From: Rhodosorus marinus
Lineage: Eukaryota; Rhodophyta; Stylonematophyceae; Stylonematales; Stylonemataceae
Assembly (NCBI GenBank): GCA_029953675.1
Contig: JAMWBK010000008.1
Coordinates: forward strand, 715,001-779,000
Length of the DNA stretch: 64,000 bases
Reading direction: 5' to 3'
The position numbers and the translations under genes were made by a program. Under the pieces are notes generated by a model. The model was not told the DNA's origin and did not search any database. It saw only the letters and a program-made list of their open reading frames with translations. Position 1 is the stretch's first letter, and each line of letters starts with the position of its first letter. Shown in pieces: positions 9,119 to 20,292 of the stretch.

Positions 9119-11913
9119 ATGTCAACGTATTCCCGACGTCTTTCTCCGCGGCGGGTTGAAGATGGTGGGCTGAGTTTACGACCAGAACCGGGGCCCGGTC
9201 GGAAATCGGCTTCGGTGGATATTTCGATGCCCAAGATGGACAAGTTGGAGAAGAAGTCAAGATTCAATGCTGTTCAGCTGCCAAGCTCTTTTCTTCTGGC
9301 TATCGTTGCGTTCGGGGCTGTTTTCGTGTTGTTTGTCCTGGCGGTTGTCAGCCTGCGGCAGCCAGCAACGGTGAGACAGAGGACTGCGGCGGAGTTGGAA
9401 ACAGTGAATCGCACTGTGGAAATTGTGGAAGAACCGAAGATTTTTGATGTCCAACTGGATGAGCTTCGAGGGTTCTTGGATTCCCATCTTCAACGAAATC
9501 GTCTTTCAATATCCATCGTAGCAGCATGCCGCAACCGGGCACACGATATGGACGTCTCTTTGCAAACGTGGCTTAGGGTGAAGAACATCGATGAGATTAT
9601 CCTCGTTGACTGGACTAGTTCAAATAGAGCCAGCTTCCTAGGATCTTCCAGACGAAGCGGCGAGCTTGGGAAGAAGCTGGTGCTAGTGCGCGTCGAAGAT
9701 CAGAAGGAGTGGGTCCTGACCAGAGCATATAATTTGGCTATAAAGGTTGCTTCTGGACCATGGATATTGAAGGTCAGTCTGTTCTTCGCTGGCATCGCGA
9801 AAGCGGTACCGTGATTATGTCCGTGCTGTTGCTCAAATTTTCTAGTTGCGTCTGATATTGTGTTGACTACAGGTTGACTGCGATACCCTCGTACACCCAG
9901 ACTTTGTAGAGAGGCATCCAATTCAGAAAGGTTCCTTCTATTCGTTGAAATTCCCTCGAAATTCGAACGAAGCTCGGCTCAGTGGGGTGCTCTTCGCCGG
10001 ACGAGATGATTTGCTGAAAGTGCACGGCTACGACGAGCGACTGGTTCGGTATGGCTACGAAGAGAAGGACCTCTTGAGACGCCTGTCCTTGCTTGATGGT
10101 CGAGATCTTGATCCTGAGTACATCAGTCACATTCCGCATAGCGATCCAAAGGGGACGACAGACGTAGGATCCATTCGAATCGTAAGCCCAGGGGCACCAG
10201 GTTCCAACGATGAAGAAGCAAATGATCTGAACAGCACACGTCGCACTGCTCATTACAGGTTTCATCGGAGGTGAACAAGGCGGTCCTTGAGAGCAGCAAA
10301 AAGTGGACAGAAGTAATAGCTTCAGACGCTGACGCGCCTTCAAGCTACAAGTACACAATAGAGGGAGATCCGAAAGGAGCTTGGTGGGTTAGCACCGAGG
10401 TAGGGTCAAGCATGGATGCTTGGAAGGGCTTATTGCAAGTCGCAGTCTCTAAACTGGCTCCGCCCCTGCTGTTGAGTTTGTAGGTCCAGTATACCCCACA
10501 GGCGCTGGAGGACGTGGTGGGAGCTAACAATGAGAGCGCTCTTGTGGTTGCGAGCAAACGGGTTCTTCATGACAACTACAGCGTTCCGTGGGATGTTGTC
10601 TCAAATTTGTCGACTGAAAATTTGTTCGACGTGAGTTGTCAAGTCCTTCAGCATATTCCGTTTAATACGATCGTCTTGTCCATCAGCACGTGGGCGATGG
10701 CGCCCTTCTGACACGCAGGTTGCTGTTTTCTTCCGCTCTCGCCCCTTAATGTGCTCGACGCGCACATAGTTGTTGCTCATGGTCTGCTCTCCGATCCTCC
10801 CTGGCCGCATCCTTTTCGTTGATGCTGGAAAGTCAATGATTTCTGTTATCTCTGCAGTAGCCGCGGCCGCACGAATGGAAAGACCGCTAGTCCTCACATG
10901 GGACGGCTCTAATGCAAGCGCGTTAATCGATGATTTGTGGGATATCGACGCGACGAACGATAGTATTGCAGAGGACGACTCTGCCAGTGAAGCGGTAAGC
11001 TATTCGGCCTAAAACAAAATCTGAAACCCGCGTTGAAAGCTCCGCTTGGCGTCGTTGGGTAGTTAAGATTCCGGACACCCGAACCTAATGGGGCGGGGTG
11101 GGCTGGTTAGTATTTTGTCTAGAACATGGCTTTTTTAGTTTGATATTAGAAGAAAACTGACGTTCTACCTTCCTCGTAACCCGTTTCGTTTCTGATAGTA
11201 TACTGTGATATTTAAGTTGAATGAATGGAAGTGCAAAGAGCACGACCTTTCGGATTGTAGGAATGAGGACGGTGTATATTCAAGGATGGAAGTGTTCTAT
11301 CCTGGTATGGGTCACATGAGAGACCCGCCCCTTCAACATATGTTCATACCAGCGTCTGTTGAGACGCCCTTTATCTATGACGACGAGGGAGCGGAGGATG
11401 CGGTGGACTTTTCTAGAAAAGGAGACAAGCGGACGCATGTAAATATCGCGCTCGTCTTAACCAAGTGGCTCGTCCCCTCTGCACACGTAAAGCGGCTACT
11501 TCGCAACTATAAGGACTATCTGAGCGCCACTTGTGTTGTTGGTGAGCGGGGACTGAACAAGCTCTTCGAGCAAAAGGATAGCATCTTGGTACGATTCTCT
11601 ACTCCGTCTTAAGAATGCGATTTGTGCAATACTCACTCGAGCGCCTTTGGTTCTTCTCCAGGGAGAAATATACGTTTTCGGCACGGATGGTAAGCACAAG
11701 GTCGACTGGCTAGGGAAGGAGATGAAAGTAGTGGGTGGTGCGTGTGCAGTGGGAAGGCACTGTGCACAGAGACGGATAGCTGATCTCTACGGTATTCTAT
11801 TATGTGAGAAAGTGGTAGATGGCTCCACAGACGGTGACGACACTGTTCAACGAATGTGGGAAGCTTATAGCCCATGGCGAACGAAGGGCCGGTATCATTT
11901 CGAGATTAAGTAG
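9119..11913 (+). CDS. Type II membrane glycosyltransferase (GT-A fold, GT2/GT7-like)
   Basis: Seven exons: 9119-9772, 9873-10181, 10259-10399, 10484-10630, 10770-10994, 11199-11588, 11662-11913; every intron is phase 0, giving about 705 aa. Residues 1-50 are cytosolic and basic. A membrane anchor (LLAIVAFGAVFVLFVLAVV) at about 60-80 predicts Golgi topology. The catalytic part reads SISIVAACRNR, IDEIILVDWTSS, the metal-binding DxD as VDCDTLVHPDF, and GYDERLVRYGYEEKDLLRRL, which resembles the acceptor-site helix of galactosyl/GalNAc-transferases. It probably adds a sugar to a glycan or glycoprotein; donor and acceptor cannot be read. The C-terminal ~300 residues, with IYVFGTDGKHKVDW and several Cys, are unrecognised and may be a second domain. 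The exon 4/5 junction (10630/10770) is the weakest. Confidence 0.75.
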
Positions 11914-12442
11914 GACCAAGCCTTCCTCGAATTTGTGTAGACTTGGCGTCTCCAGTGTCAATACCGAGTCGATTATTCAATTTACTAACTGGTCAGGACC
12001 ATGAAAACACACGCTTTGCCGAGACAATTCGATCCAATCAACTGTTCAAAATCCCTGTACAATGAGTTCCTTCCTACGCAAGGGTTGGCTTCTCGTCCTC
12101 CTTGAGGACATTGAAACCCACGGCTTCGCATCAGTACTAGACCTTGTCTTCCAACAAACCAACATCCCTCCCCCACCGAGGGTTTCCCTCAAAACACTCT
12201 CCAGGCGGACTGCTTCCCCACAAACACCCTCGTCGTGATCGGAAGCATAGAGATTGTGTACTCAGTCCCTACGGATACAGTACTTCCGCTTTTGGTTCAT
12301 GAAGTATGGCAGAACCGGCTTCCCGACTTCACGCAAACCAAACTTGGCTTGGCCGACGGTGCCTAGAGCTCACAGCAGCATCCTCGTGGAATACGAAACG
12401 AACCATGTGTGACTTTCTATACTAGGCTGCTCCTATTTGGTA
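11914..12442. other. Convergent 3' region
   Basis: This spacer lies between the 3' ends of the glycosyltransferase (+) and the RRM gene (-). Short open frames are present on both strands, but none has a motif or a consistent splice pattern. I see no gene here. Confidence 0.5.
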
Positions 12443-13350
12443 CTAGCTACTCTTCGTAGCCGCATCAAGCCTTTCATCGTCTTCAAGCTCTTTGTTGGTA
12501 TCGACGTTGGCGACGGAAAGGCAGATTTTCCTTCCTAAGATGCTTGCTCCTAGATTTTGAAGTAGTCGGTGAAGAAGGGAAAACGGGGTTCATTAGGGGG
12601 GCGTTCAAAGTTGCCAGAAGACAAGAAAGCGTTCAGCATACCATCGAGCGTCTCAATCGCACGAATCGCATCGTCTTTGTTCCTGAACTCCACGAACCCA
12701 ATTCCTCTAGGCGTGCCGGCTTTTTGAGGTATCTGGCACCGAGATATTTCACCGAATGAACTGGGATGGGAAGTATGACCAGGATGAGCTTTCTGATCGC
12801 TTCACGAGCGTTGTCTTTGCAGAGGAGCAGTGTGAAAAGTCTTAGAGACACATACCAGAAAGCTGCGAAGAGATCGTCTTCAGTGCATGAATACGCTAGT
12901 CCCCCGACGAAGACTGACAAGGCGTTTTCATCACGGCTTGCCCTGCGTGAGCGGGGCCGTCTCCTTAAGGGACGCTCTGGAGCATCCTTGATGGACTTGA
13001 TAGCAGCGTCTTCACCCCATATGATCTCCTTCTCGAACGCTCGCCACCCATGCAAGCACATGCTGCAGATTACCATTCTTGGCTCGCCTGCTTCAGAAAA
13101 AGTTTCGAACCAGATTCAAAGCATTAGAACGAGGGTAAAGCAGCGTACGTTCCGTATTGAACGATATCGAATTCGATATGTGGTTGGAAGCAAGCGCCGA
13201 CGAGCTCGGAAGGGGACTTAGCAAAGGCAGCCTACCACAGATCTCTTCGCTCTCTAGGGCGAAAACGGCTCTACAGTTCGGGCACTGTAAGAACGTCGGA
13301 CATCCATCCCAGTAGAAGAAAGCTGGCTCGTGGCCATGATCAGCCTCCAT
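12443..13350 (-). CDS. Zinc-ribbon plus RRM RNA-binding protein
   Basis: Four exons: 13350-13236, 13087-12856, 12760-12642, 12549-12443, with matching phases, giving 190 aa. Residues ~16-50 hold two cysteine pairs, QCPNCRAVF and ICSMCLHGW, likely a zinc-binding ribbon. A basic Arg-rich stretch (RPLRRRPRSRRASRDE) leads into one complete RRM: RNP2 is VFVGGLAY, RNP1 is RGIGFVEF, and the last strand is ILGRKICLSVANV. The protein ends in an acidic tail. The last exon, only 107 nt, was found because it completes the RRM fold in frame after the DG of the third strand. RRM proteins bind single-stranded RNA; a role in mRNA processing is likely but not determined. The gene is convergent with the glycosyltransferase and divergent from the WD40 gene. 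Confidence 0.8.
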
Positions 13351-14321
13351 GCAGAGCCGTAGATACGATCGCCGAGAACCCGGGTCCCATCGTGTTCTCT
13401 CCCTTCGTGCTTGTTGCGTCCCTTTCCGGCATACTCTGGGGAACGATCTTGGGACTACAACAAAACCTAATTCCATCTCACATCAGTTCTAGAATACTCA
13501 TTTACGTATTGATTTTCAGCTTATCTTCGCTAACCCCACCCTCCCCAAAATCCTCAAAATCTGGACCCCCGCAATAGATACTGCCTTCAATCATCCTCGG
13601 ACGGCCATTCATCCATTTCCATCTCAAAAGTCTCTATATCCACTTTCCTGAAAACATTTACCTTTCGAAGATATTCGCGGCAAATACATTTATTTATTAA
13701 TTCAATACAATAACTTATTTACCAATTATATAAGATTAAATAAATACTGTCCAATTATAATCTGTATAGTTTCTTCTTCATTGAGAATAATTTGATTTTA
13801 TGCTTGTGATGAGCCAATAGCTTGACAAGGACTGCTGTTGGGGATGGAGATGTTGACTTCGTTCATGAGGATGGACTGCTGAGCGTAAGGAGAGAGACAT
13901 GGTACATAACGGTATTGTCTTCTATCCACAACGAGAAATAGCATAGGTACGTCTGTTTGAATATGAAAAGGAAGAAAAAACATCTCCGTGTAACGGAAGA
14001 ACGCTGAAATATTCACGGTTTGCAGACAACGGCAAGAGGATAACGGCGTTCTCGGAGGTGGGCGAAGGGGAACTGGAGGGATAGCTTCATCCAACTGGCG
14101 AAGTGTTAAACACGGTTATTTTTTATGTAAGAAGTGCTGTTGCAGAATCAAACAAATCTGACGTTTGACGCCGAACAACACCGGTGTATCCGAATCCTAC
14201 GGATCGGAGGTAGAGAGCTTTATCGAGGTTGACTCAACGAGGGCGGTTTTAGTGTCAGACAACAGTATGCATCGACACTGAGGCAGGTGAAATCTCACGG
14301 TCAACGCGCTTTCATGTGAAG
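13351..14321. other. Bidirectional promoter region between the RRM and WD40 genes
   Basis: 13500-13580 is C-rich (sense G-rich for the RRM gene). 13660-13800 is a compact AT-rich block containing CCAAT followed by TATAATCTG at about 13751. 13830-14090 is G-rich on the plus strand. No gene of its own is seen. Confidence 0.45.
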
Positions 14322-15952
14322 ATGAAAGTTATCCTGGACGAAGACGGCAGCGAGCTGTCCATTGAGTCAAATGGAAACAGCCACTCTACAGCTGGGTTGA
14401 TCCTCGGTGCGTGCAAGACTGGCATTTCTGCCTCGTGTTGGCATCCAACAAGGCAAATCTTCGCAGTAGCTTCTTGTGAGACCGAAGACAATCACGAGTT
14501 TCACAAACCTAGCGAACGTTACAGACTCGGTGAGTGCTCCGTCGATTTGTGGGAAGTGGTTGAGAGGAATGATGAGCCTTCAGCTAAGAAGATAGGCTCG
14601 TGCAAGTACCCCGGCGCATGTGTATATGATGTGTCGTTCAGTCCGAATGGACAGCTCCTAGCTGTCGTGACTGCCTCCGGAGACGTCTACTTGCGATCAT
14701 ATGAAGGTGGATCACGGCTCTCCCTTCCGGAGAATGTCGAAAGTCAGCTTGTTGGCGAAGACCCTTTGATTCAATGGCGACTGTCCTGGTGCCCGAATGA
14801 GAACCAGCTTGCCGTTGGCTGTTTCAACGGATCAGTTATCATGTGGAATATCGAGAATGGAAGGAACTGGATCTCTCAGGCCCATACGTCCGCTATCAGA
14901 TGCATTCGCTTTCGCGAAGATGGTGAGCTTTTTGCGACGGCAGGACACGACGGACGGATCAAAGTGTGGAATACAGGAAGGCCTTTGGTTCCGGTTGCAG
15001 ACGAAAAACTGGGTCTCCTGTGGCTGCTCTCCATAGAATGGATTTCAGACCGAGAAATCGCGGTAGCTGCGGACGATGGGTTCGTGAGAGTGGTATCCTT
15101 TGTCCTGGAAAAAGGAAGGGCTTCTTCTTCTTCGGTCGTGTGTCATTCTGGTAGCGTATGGGATTTGTCCTTTTTCAAGGTACGAAACCGTAGTTTAGAT
15201 CAGGTGGTCCCTCTGACCGCCTCTGTCAGTGAGATACTGATGTCCTGACTCTATTCCGAACTTGAAACACATGATCTACGTACAGAAAGAATCTCTGGAC
15301 AGGTCCGAGATTTTAAGTTGTGGGTCGGACGGCGCAATATCGATGTTTACCATAGGAGAATCAGTGGCGTTACAGTCCGCAAAACGAAACAGAAGGCATC
15401 CATCGAAACCCCCGAGAAGACTACTGACATTGGCGGAAGCTCCCGAGGCCAACTCTGCACCTTCGGAGGATCAGACCTTCAAATTAACGTATCAAAGTGC
15501 TGGTAGGGAAGACCGGGAGAAGACCGTTCTCGCTTATCCGCTTCTCCCATCCTGGAATCCAGTCACCAGAACTTTTTTTATACCTTTTTTCTACAGGTCC
15601 TGCGCTTGTGGATCGATCTATACTCGGAAAGCATAACAGGACGGTTCTTGAGCTTCCGCTGTCGAAGTCGAAGGCCTTGACGAACTTGCACCTGTCCAGC
15701 CCGATACCTATTGGTGTAGAGCGGAAGCGCTATATCTTGGCCACGGGAGCGCAGGGACTGTTCCTAGTAGCTGTTTGTAAATCTGAGGTTGATGAAGGAA
15801 ACCAATCCAGCAAACCGAAAAGAGCAAGGCGAAGCACGACAGGGCAGGGCTCCTCGAGTCTTCCAACGGCTGATCCTCCCCGCAGGTCTACGAAAAGGGT
15901 CACGAGGAAAAACTATGCGGCTCTGCTGTCCGGAACAGATTCCGATGAGTAA
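14322..15952 (+). CDS. WD40-repeat protein with basic C-terminus
   Basis: Three exons: 14322-15179, 15286-15502, 15597-15952, giving 476 aa. WD-type blades are visible at about residues 25-80 (ISASCWHPTRQIFAVAS), 105-130 (VYDVSFSPNGQLLAVV), 148-175 (WRLSWCPNENQLAVGCFNG..IMW), 190-225 (AIRCIRFREDGELFATAGHD..IKVW), 230-290 and later, enough for one seven-bladed propeller. The tail is basic and Ser/Thr-rich (KPKRARRSTTG, RRSTKRVTRKNYA), suggesting a nuclear protein. The divergent blades and basic tail recall the TFIIIC propeller subunits (GTF3C2/TFC6 type) but this is only a candidate; other chromatin propellers fit as well. ATG 14322 is the first in the frame. Confidence 0.7.
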
Positions 15953-16554
15953 GAATGGTGATAAGCACGAGACCTCCTTTGAAGCCCAGCAACTAGAGGT
16001 TGGATAGAAGATTCAGTTATTTAAAGTCGAATTGGGAATCGTCGTCCGCCTCCCGGCTTTGGCTTTGCGATTTTCCCTACTCGGGGGTCGAGCGTAGAGT
16101 GGCAAGGGTACCCGCAAGAATAGTTTTTATGTGACTGTGACACTATGCCGATATCTGCGGTCTCTCACCGGCAGTAACTCCTGGTTTTGGAAAAGCTGCA
16201 TTACGTAATTTCTGCAGGAACTCAACCCTTTCGGTCCTTTTAGAGAGTAGACAGTCCACGTCCACAGCCGCGGGTTTGGTCATGGCGTGAGAGCTTGCAC
16301 CTTCCTGCACAACTTCCAGTTTTCTGAGTGTAGTATATCGCCTACACTTCAAACACATAGGTGACAATTTTGCGACGTGGAATTCACTTCCGTTGGACGT
16401 ATCAGTTTAAGTTCGGTGCACAAACACCACGAGAGATTATTCACTACGAATGCGATTGCTTCTGCGTACTGGTTTACGGCCCCGATGTAAGAGCACAGTT
16501 AGATTTTCGGCTTCAGTATCTCAGAGGCAAGCGGAAACTTGTTCACGCTTCTCG

Positions 16555-17340
16555 CTAGCCCATGAACTGCTTAGTCTTTGCCTGGGAAAAGTCGGCAAAA
16601 ACTGGCCCGAGGAGAGCAAGCCCGTGCCTGACTCTAAACGCCATCTCAATTGCGTTCGCAGCCATGCTCAACCGCGCACGAGCTACCTATAGCGGTGGCC
16701 AGGACGAGGCTCAAGATGTCTGAGCCCCCGAAATGACGCAGGATACTGTAACTGACAGACCAGTATCGCGCTTCTTATATGATGAAAAAGCAACATGTAG
16801 TGCGGTCTGCAGATGCCCGTCTCACAGCATCAACACATGAACGCGCGACAGTTTGCAACTCTCTACTAACTCGCATGTTGCGCAAAAGCAAATACCGTTT
16901 TCTCAGGGTGGCAAACAGGAAGAATACGAAGTCGTTAACCAAGGATGGCAGACCAAAAAAACATCTAGAGTACTGTTAGACATATCTTCGTTGTCTTGTC
17001 TATGAGCTATAGTTTTTCGAGGGTTACGCGCTTGCCTTCAATCAGGAGAAAAGCATCTCGCAAACCACTGTCCCAAGCTTCCCTAACTTCCAGGTTGTCC
17101 AAAAATGGTTCAGTTTTAATGCAGGAAACTGAGGGGCAAAAAATGTCCGCGGCCAACTTCTCCGGAACGAAGCACTTTGGCAGACTGGAACAGAAAGGGC
17201 TTAGAATTCTCGTTCAGAAATGTTTGGGAACATTGTCATATGCACTGATGTAATCGACAAGTTTTGTTGCCGGAGAGAAACCGATCCTCTTCGTGTCGCA
17301 CAGTGTAAAATCCACTTCCGCGTTTGGGACATCGGGTTAA
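16555..17340 (-). CDS. Unidentified split gene (5' end unresolved)
   Basis: Two exons are well supported: 17184-17028 and 16686-16555, joined in phase 0 across a 341-nt intron. The first encodes LPKCFVPEKLAADIFCPSVS through SGLRDAFLLIEGKR. The second encodes VARARLSMAANAIEMAFRVR through DFSQAKTKQFMG, then stops at TAG 16555. An upstream exon around 17340-17250 shows protein-like sequence (NAEVDFTLCDTKRIGFSP), but I could not find a splice that joins it in frame. An open frame at 16143-16360 (-), with AVDVDCLLSKRTERVEFLQK, might be a separate gene or alternative 3' exon. No domain was recognised. The gene is divergent from the kinase at 17482. Confidence 0.4.
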
Positions 17341-17481
17341 GGATATTTGTTCAATACGCTTTGTGATGCTCTTGGTTTGGGTCGCCGTTAGGCCACTTGA
17401 GCTTAAGCTAGCCTAGCGATCGTCGAGAGCTTGAGCCCATGTTTTGACTTTTGGCTGGAGGTTCGGTACTGAGGCTTGAAG

Positions 17482-18807
17482 ATGAACGTGACGAGTATTC
17501 GATTGTGGCTCTACAGGACCACTCTTTCTGTCTGTGGAGGGTTTGCGCAGTTGATTTGTTTCAGCAGAATTCTGTGGAGGAAGGTACCGCTGCGAGTAAT
17601 CGGCCTTCATAGCCCAACGGCGTTCAGGGTGGGTGACTCGTCTGTGTCCAAAGAATGGCTTTCAGGACTGCTTGGGGAGCGGGTCGTCAAGTGTACGCTG
17701 TCCGCACTGCCTGACTCGCGGGGGATGGTAGGGGACATCAGGAAGCTGTCAGCGGAGTTGGCAAATGGTTCCGTTACGCATTTGGCTTTGAAAACTAGTC
17801 ACAATGGGTGGAAGGGCCGGAGGAATGTTATTGCGTCAGGGGCATACCGGGAGCATTTATTCTACTCCTCGCCAATGCTATCAGGCCTTAAAGATAAGCA
17901 ACTTTCCTGTCCCCTCGTGTACTATTCTTTCGGGTCTGGCATCCTGGGAGAGTACGTGATCCTGATGGACGACCTTACGGAGCAAACTCAAAATGCTGGT
18001 TTAGTATTTGGAAATCAGATCTGGGGTGTACCAGAAAACTTCACGGAAGAATTCTCGAAGCGCCCTGAGTTTGAGCCTCTCAGAGTTCTGTACACAGTTT
18101 TCGAGCAACAGGCAGACATGAACGCAATGTTCTTCAACGATCCAACGCTTCTCGAGAAGAAATGGCTCAAAGGAAGCGAGTGGCATCTTGACGGTGGTCG
18201 AATGTCATGGATAAGTTCAATACGCAGAGCGAAGCAGTCTCTCGCAGCTTCAAAGCAGAGGCTCTTATCAGATCCGGAGCTCAACATTTCAAAGAAGCTG
18301 ATTTCCATCCTCGAACAGTCTTTTGATCGTAGCTCTTGGGAGCTCTTCGTTCGTCATCTCGGAGACCCACAGACGCCATTCACCCTCTGCCATGGTGACC
18401 TCCACGCGAAGAATCTCCTGCTGACAAAAGCAGGTGACCAAGTTCTTCACGTGGATTGGGCAGAGGTCTGCGTCTGGGAACCAGGGGTTGACCTTGCTCA
18501 AATGCTAATCTCCGATGTGAAACCATCAGTTTTTCGCGCACACTCTAGGGCACTGGTAACACATTATTGGGAGCGGTTGATTTCCAAGGCAGGGCTGACA
18601 GAGAGCGAATATCCTTTCGAGAGCTGCTGGGAATCGTTCTGCTCTGGAGGGGTCGGGAAATGGCTTTGGGTTTTTGCTATTATGACCGGGATCCCAGAGC
18701 TACCAGCTCCTTTGCTTCAATACTTTCATGATCAGTTGCTCGCTTTCATCGAAGCGTTCTGCGAGAGACCCTTTTTTGAGCTTCGATCGGTAGTGCTGGT
18801 TCTGTGA
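17482..18807 (+). CDS. APH/choline-kinase-fold small-molecule phosphotransferase
   Basis: Single-exon protein of 441 aa. The C-lobe has the phosphotransferase catalytic loop TLCHGDLHAKNLLL at about residues 305-318 (HGD with catalytic Asp and following Asn) and the metal-binding VLHVDWAEVCVWEPGVDLAQ. The N-lobe has candidate nucleotide-binding strands around ALKTSHNG and EHLFYSS, then YVILMDDL at the hinge. This pattern is that of the APH/EcKinase-like superfamily, which phosphorylates hydroxyls on small molecules such as choline, aminoglycosides or steroids. The substrate cannot be predicted. The hydrophobic N-terminus (LWLYRTTLSVCGGFAQLICF) could be an organelle-targeting or membrane-anchoring segment. 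ATG 17482 is the first in frame. Confidence 0.75.
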   Translation: MNVTSIRLWLYRTTLSVCGGFAQLICFSRILWRKVPLRVIGLHSPTAFRVGDSSVSKEWLSGLLGERVVKCTLSALPDSRGMVGDIRKLSAELANGSVTHLALKTSHNGWKGRRNVIASGAYREHLFYSSPMLSGLKDKQLSCPLVYYSFGSGILGEYVILMDDLTEQTQNAGLVFGNQIWGVPENFTEEFSKRPEFEPLRVLYTVFEQQADMNAMFFNDPTLLEKKWLKGSEWHLDGGRMSWISSIRRAKQSLAASKQRLLSDPELNISKKLISILEQSFDRSSWELFVRHLGDPQTPFTLCHGDLHAKNLLLTKAGDQVLHVDWAEVCVWEPGVDLAQMLISDVKPSVFRAHSRALVTHYWERLISKAGLTESEYPFESCWESFCSGGVGKWLWVFAIMTGIPELPAPLLQYFHDQLLAFIEAFCERPFFELRSVVLVL

Positions 18808-19079
18808 AGGCTGAAATCTAACCACCGATTTGTTTTAGTCAGGAGATTCGTTTCGGTATTACAAGAAGTCGTGTGCTCTCCTTTTATCACGCGTAGGCAT
18901 CGTTCCAAGCTGGTCTATGGACCCTTCCTATACACCGGCTAATAAGTCTGGAATCGTCTGTACACATTCTCGTTTCCAGGTAAGACGACAGTATAACACG
19001 CTGAGCGGGTGGATGGCCACCGAAGGATTTACCACCGTGATTCCGTTAGAAGCGCTCCCGTCAGCAAGCAACTGCATCA

Positions 19080-19454
19080 TCAATACTCTGAGGGAAGCAG
19101 CCTGGCACCGAGAATGGCGGCCAGGATCCCAGCAACATTACTGACGAAAAGGTACATCCCGGCAGCGTTCAAATCTTTGGCCTTCATAAGCCCTGCCGCG
19201 TACACAGTGTACGTGGAAAACGTTGTGAAGCTACCACAGAAGCCGACCCCAACCAAAAGCCTCGCTCTATCCGACAGACCCTTTGATGAACTTGCCGCTC
19301 CGAGGACAAAGGATCCTAGTGTATTTACACCAACAATATTCCAAGGACTGATCGCAGCTGTTCTTTCCCATTTTGTCACGCCATATCTCGCTAGCGCACC
19401 ACCCACAGCTCCCAAGCTCACAGCCACCAAGTCCATGATCCCCTCGAAAGTCAT
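19080..19454 (-). CDS. crcB: Single-domain CrcB/Fluc fluoride channel
   Basis: 124 aa, the size of a bacterial CrcB monomer. The N-terminal helix holds GAVGGALARYGVTKW, matching the GG..GA..RY motif. The second helix has NTLGSFVLGA with the conserved Asn, and the third GFCGSFTTFSTYTVYA, the GFCGGFTTFSTF signature with the Phe track that conducts fluoride. A fourth helix follows. Bacterial Fluc works as an antiparallel dimer, exporting cytoplasmic fluoride. Characterised eukaryotic FEX proteins are tandem two-domain chains, so a single-domain form here is unusual. Just upstream (19655-19476, -) is a Ser/Arg-rich frame starting at an ATG and in the same phase, separated by two stops; it looks like an organelle transit peptide and may be joined by splicing. 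The location of the protein is therefore open. Confidence 0.85.
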   Translation of the reverse strand: MTFEGIMDLVAVSLGAVGGALARYGVTKWERTAAISPWNIVGVNTLGSFVLGAASSSKGLSDRARLLVGVGFCGSFTTFSTYTVYAAGLMKAKDLNAAGMYLFVSNVAGILAAILGARLLPSEY

Positions 19455-20292
19455 CTAGAACCCTAACCCACCTCAAGCCCTGCCCCGACAATAGGAAGAA
19501 CTTTGGATCACAACAGAAGCCAAACCCAACAAACGTCTTCCCAATCGAAGCTGGTGTGTACGAACGCTTGGGGAGGGATGCAAGGCCGCCTGTTGAGACG
19601 AAGCCGAAAAATTTCCTGATGAAGACTTTGTCAAAGTGAAAAGCTGAATAGACATTCTCTAGACCCAGAGTCAATGGTCTCAGCCAAGTCCCCCTGCTGT
19701 AACTAGGACTCGAACGTCTCGCTGTGAAGACTTTATCATCATATTACCGACTACGTCGATGACCGCTCCGTTTCTCCAGAGACGAGTCGATTGCCGCTCT
19801 GTTTCTCCAGAATGAAGTCGATGACCGCTCGATGACCGCCCTGTTTCTCCAGAACCAAGTTGATGACCGCTCAGTGACCGCCCTGTTCCCCTTGTGAAAC
19901 TGACGCTTCCATACTAGGTCGATTTTCCCGAAATAGGTAGGCGCAACAGAAGTTGAGCTTGCACACCAGTTAGAGTATTAAGAGGGCTCGACTGCCCGTG
20001 CCACGGACGATAGTGGCTTCGTTGCTAGTGTGAGGTCACCTTCCTGTTTGATATGGTTCCACTGATTGTTGCGAGCCTAGAACTCAAGACTGCCACCATG
20101 AAAATGCTACAATTGAATTACGCCTTTGTGTAGTCTGCCATTAGATAGTCAAAAGGGCAAAAACTCGAGGCGGGCTATTGCACGAGGTTATGGGAGTGAA
20201 GCTGTTCCAGTTTCGTGGAGCCAATACACTTTTAATTACAACATGACTGAGCCAATTTTAGCTGATGCATAAAAAGTTTTTTTCTGCGACAT
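19455..20292. other. Intergenic region between CrcB and P0
   Basis: Contains the transit-peptide-like frame upstream of CrcB (19655-19476, -), a tandem repeat at 19755-19892, and 19900-20292 without a recognisable gene. Confidence 0.5.
19755..19892. repeat. Degenerate tandem repeat, about four units
   Basis: Four imperfect copies of a unit of the form GTCGATGACCGCTC then GTTTCTCCAGA start at 19755, 19786, 19817 and 19859. The first two are 31 bp; the third is 42 bp because GATGACCGC is duplicated inside it. Not coding. Confidence 0.85.

Noticed and set aside
19680-19720. Possible minus-strand tRNA (T-loop-like GTTCGAGTCC)
   Set aside because: The T-stem does not pair and no acceptor stem, A box or anticodon arm could be found at the right distance.
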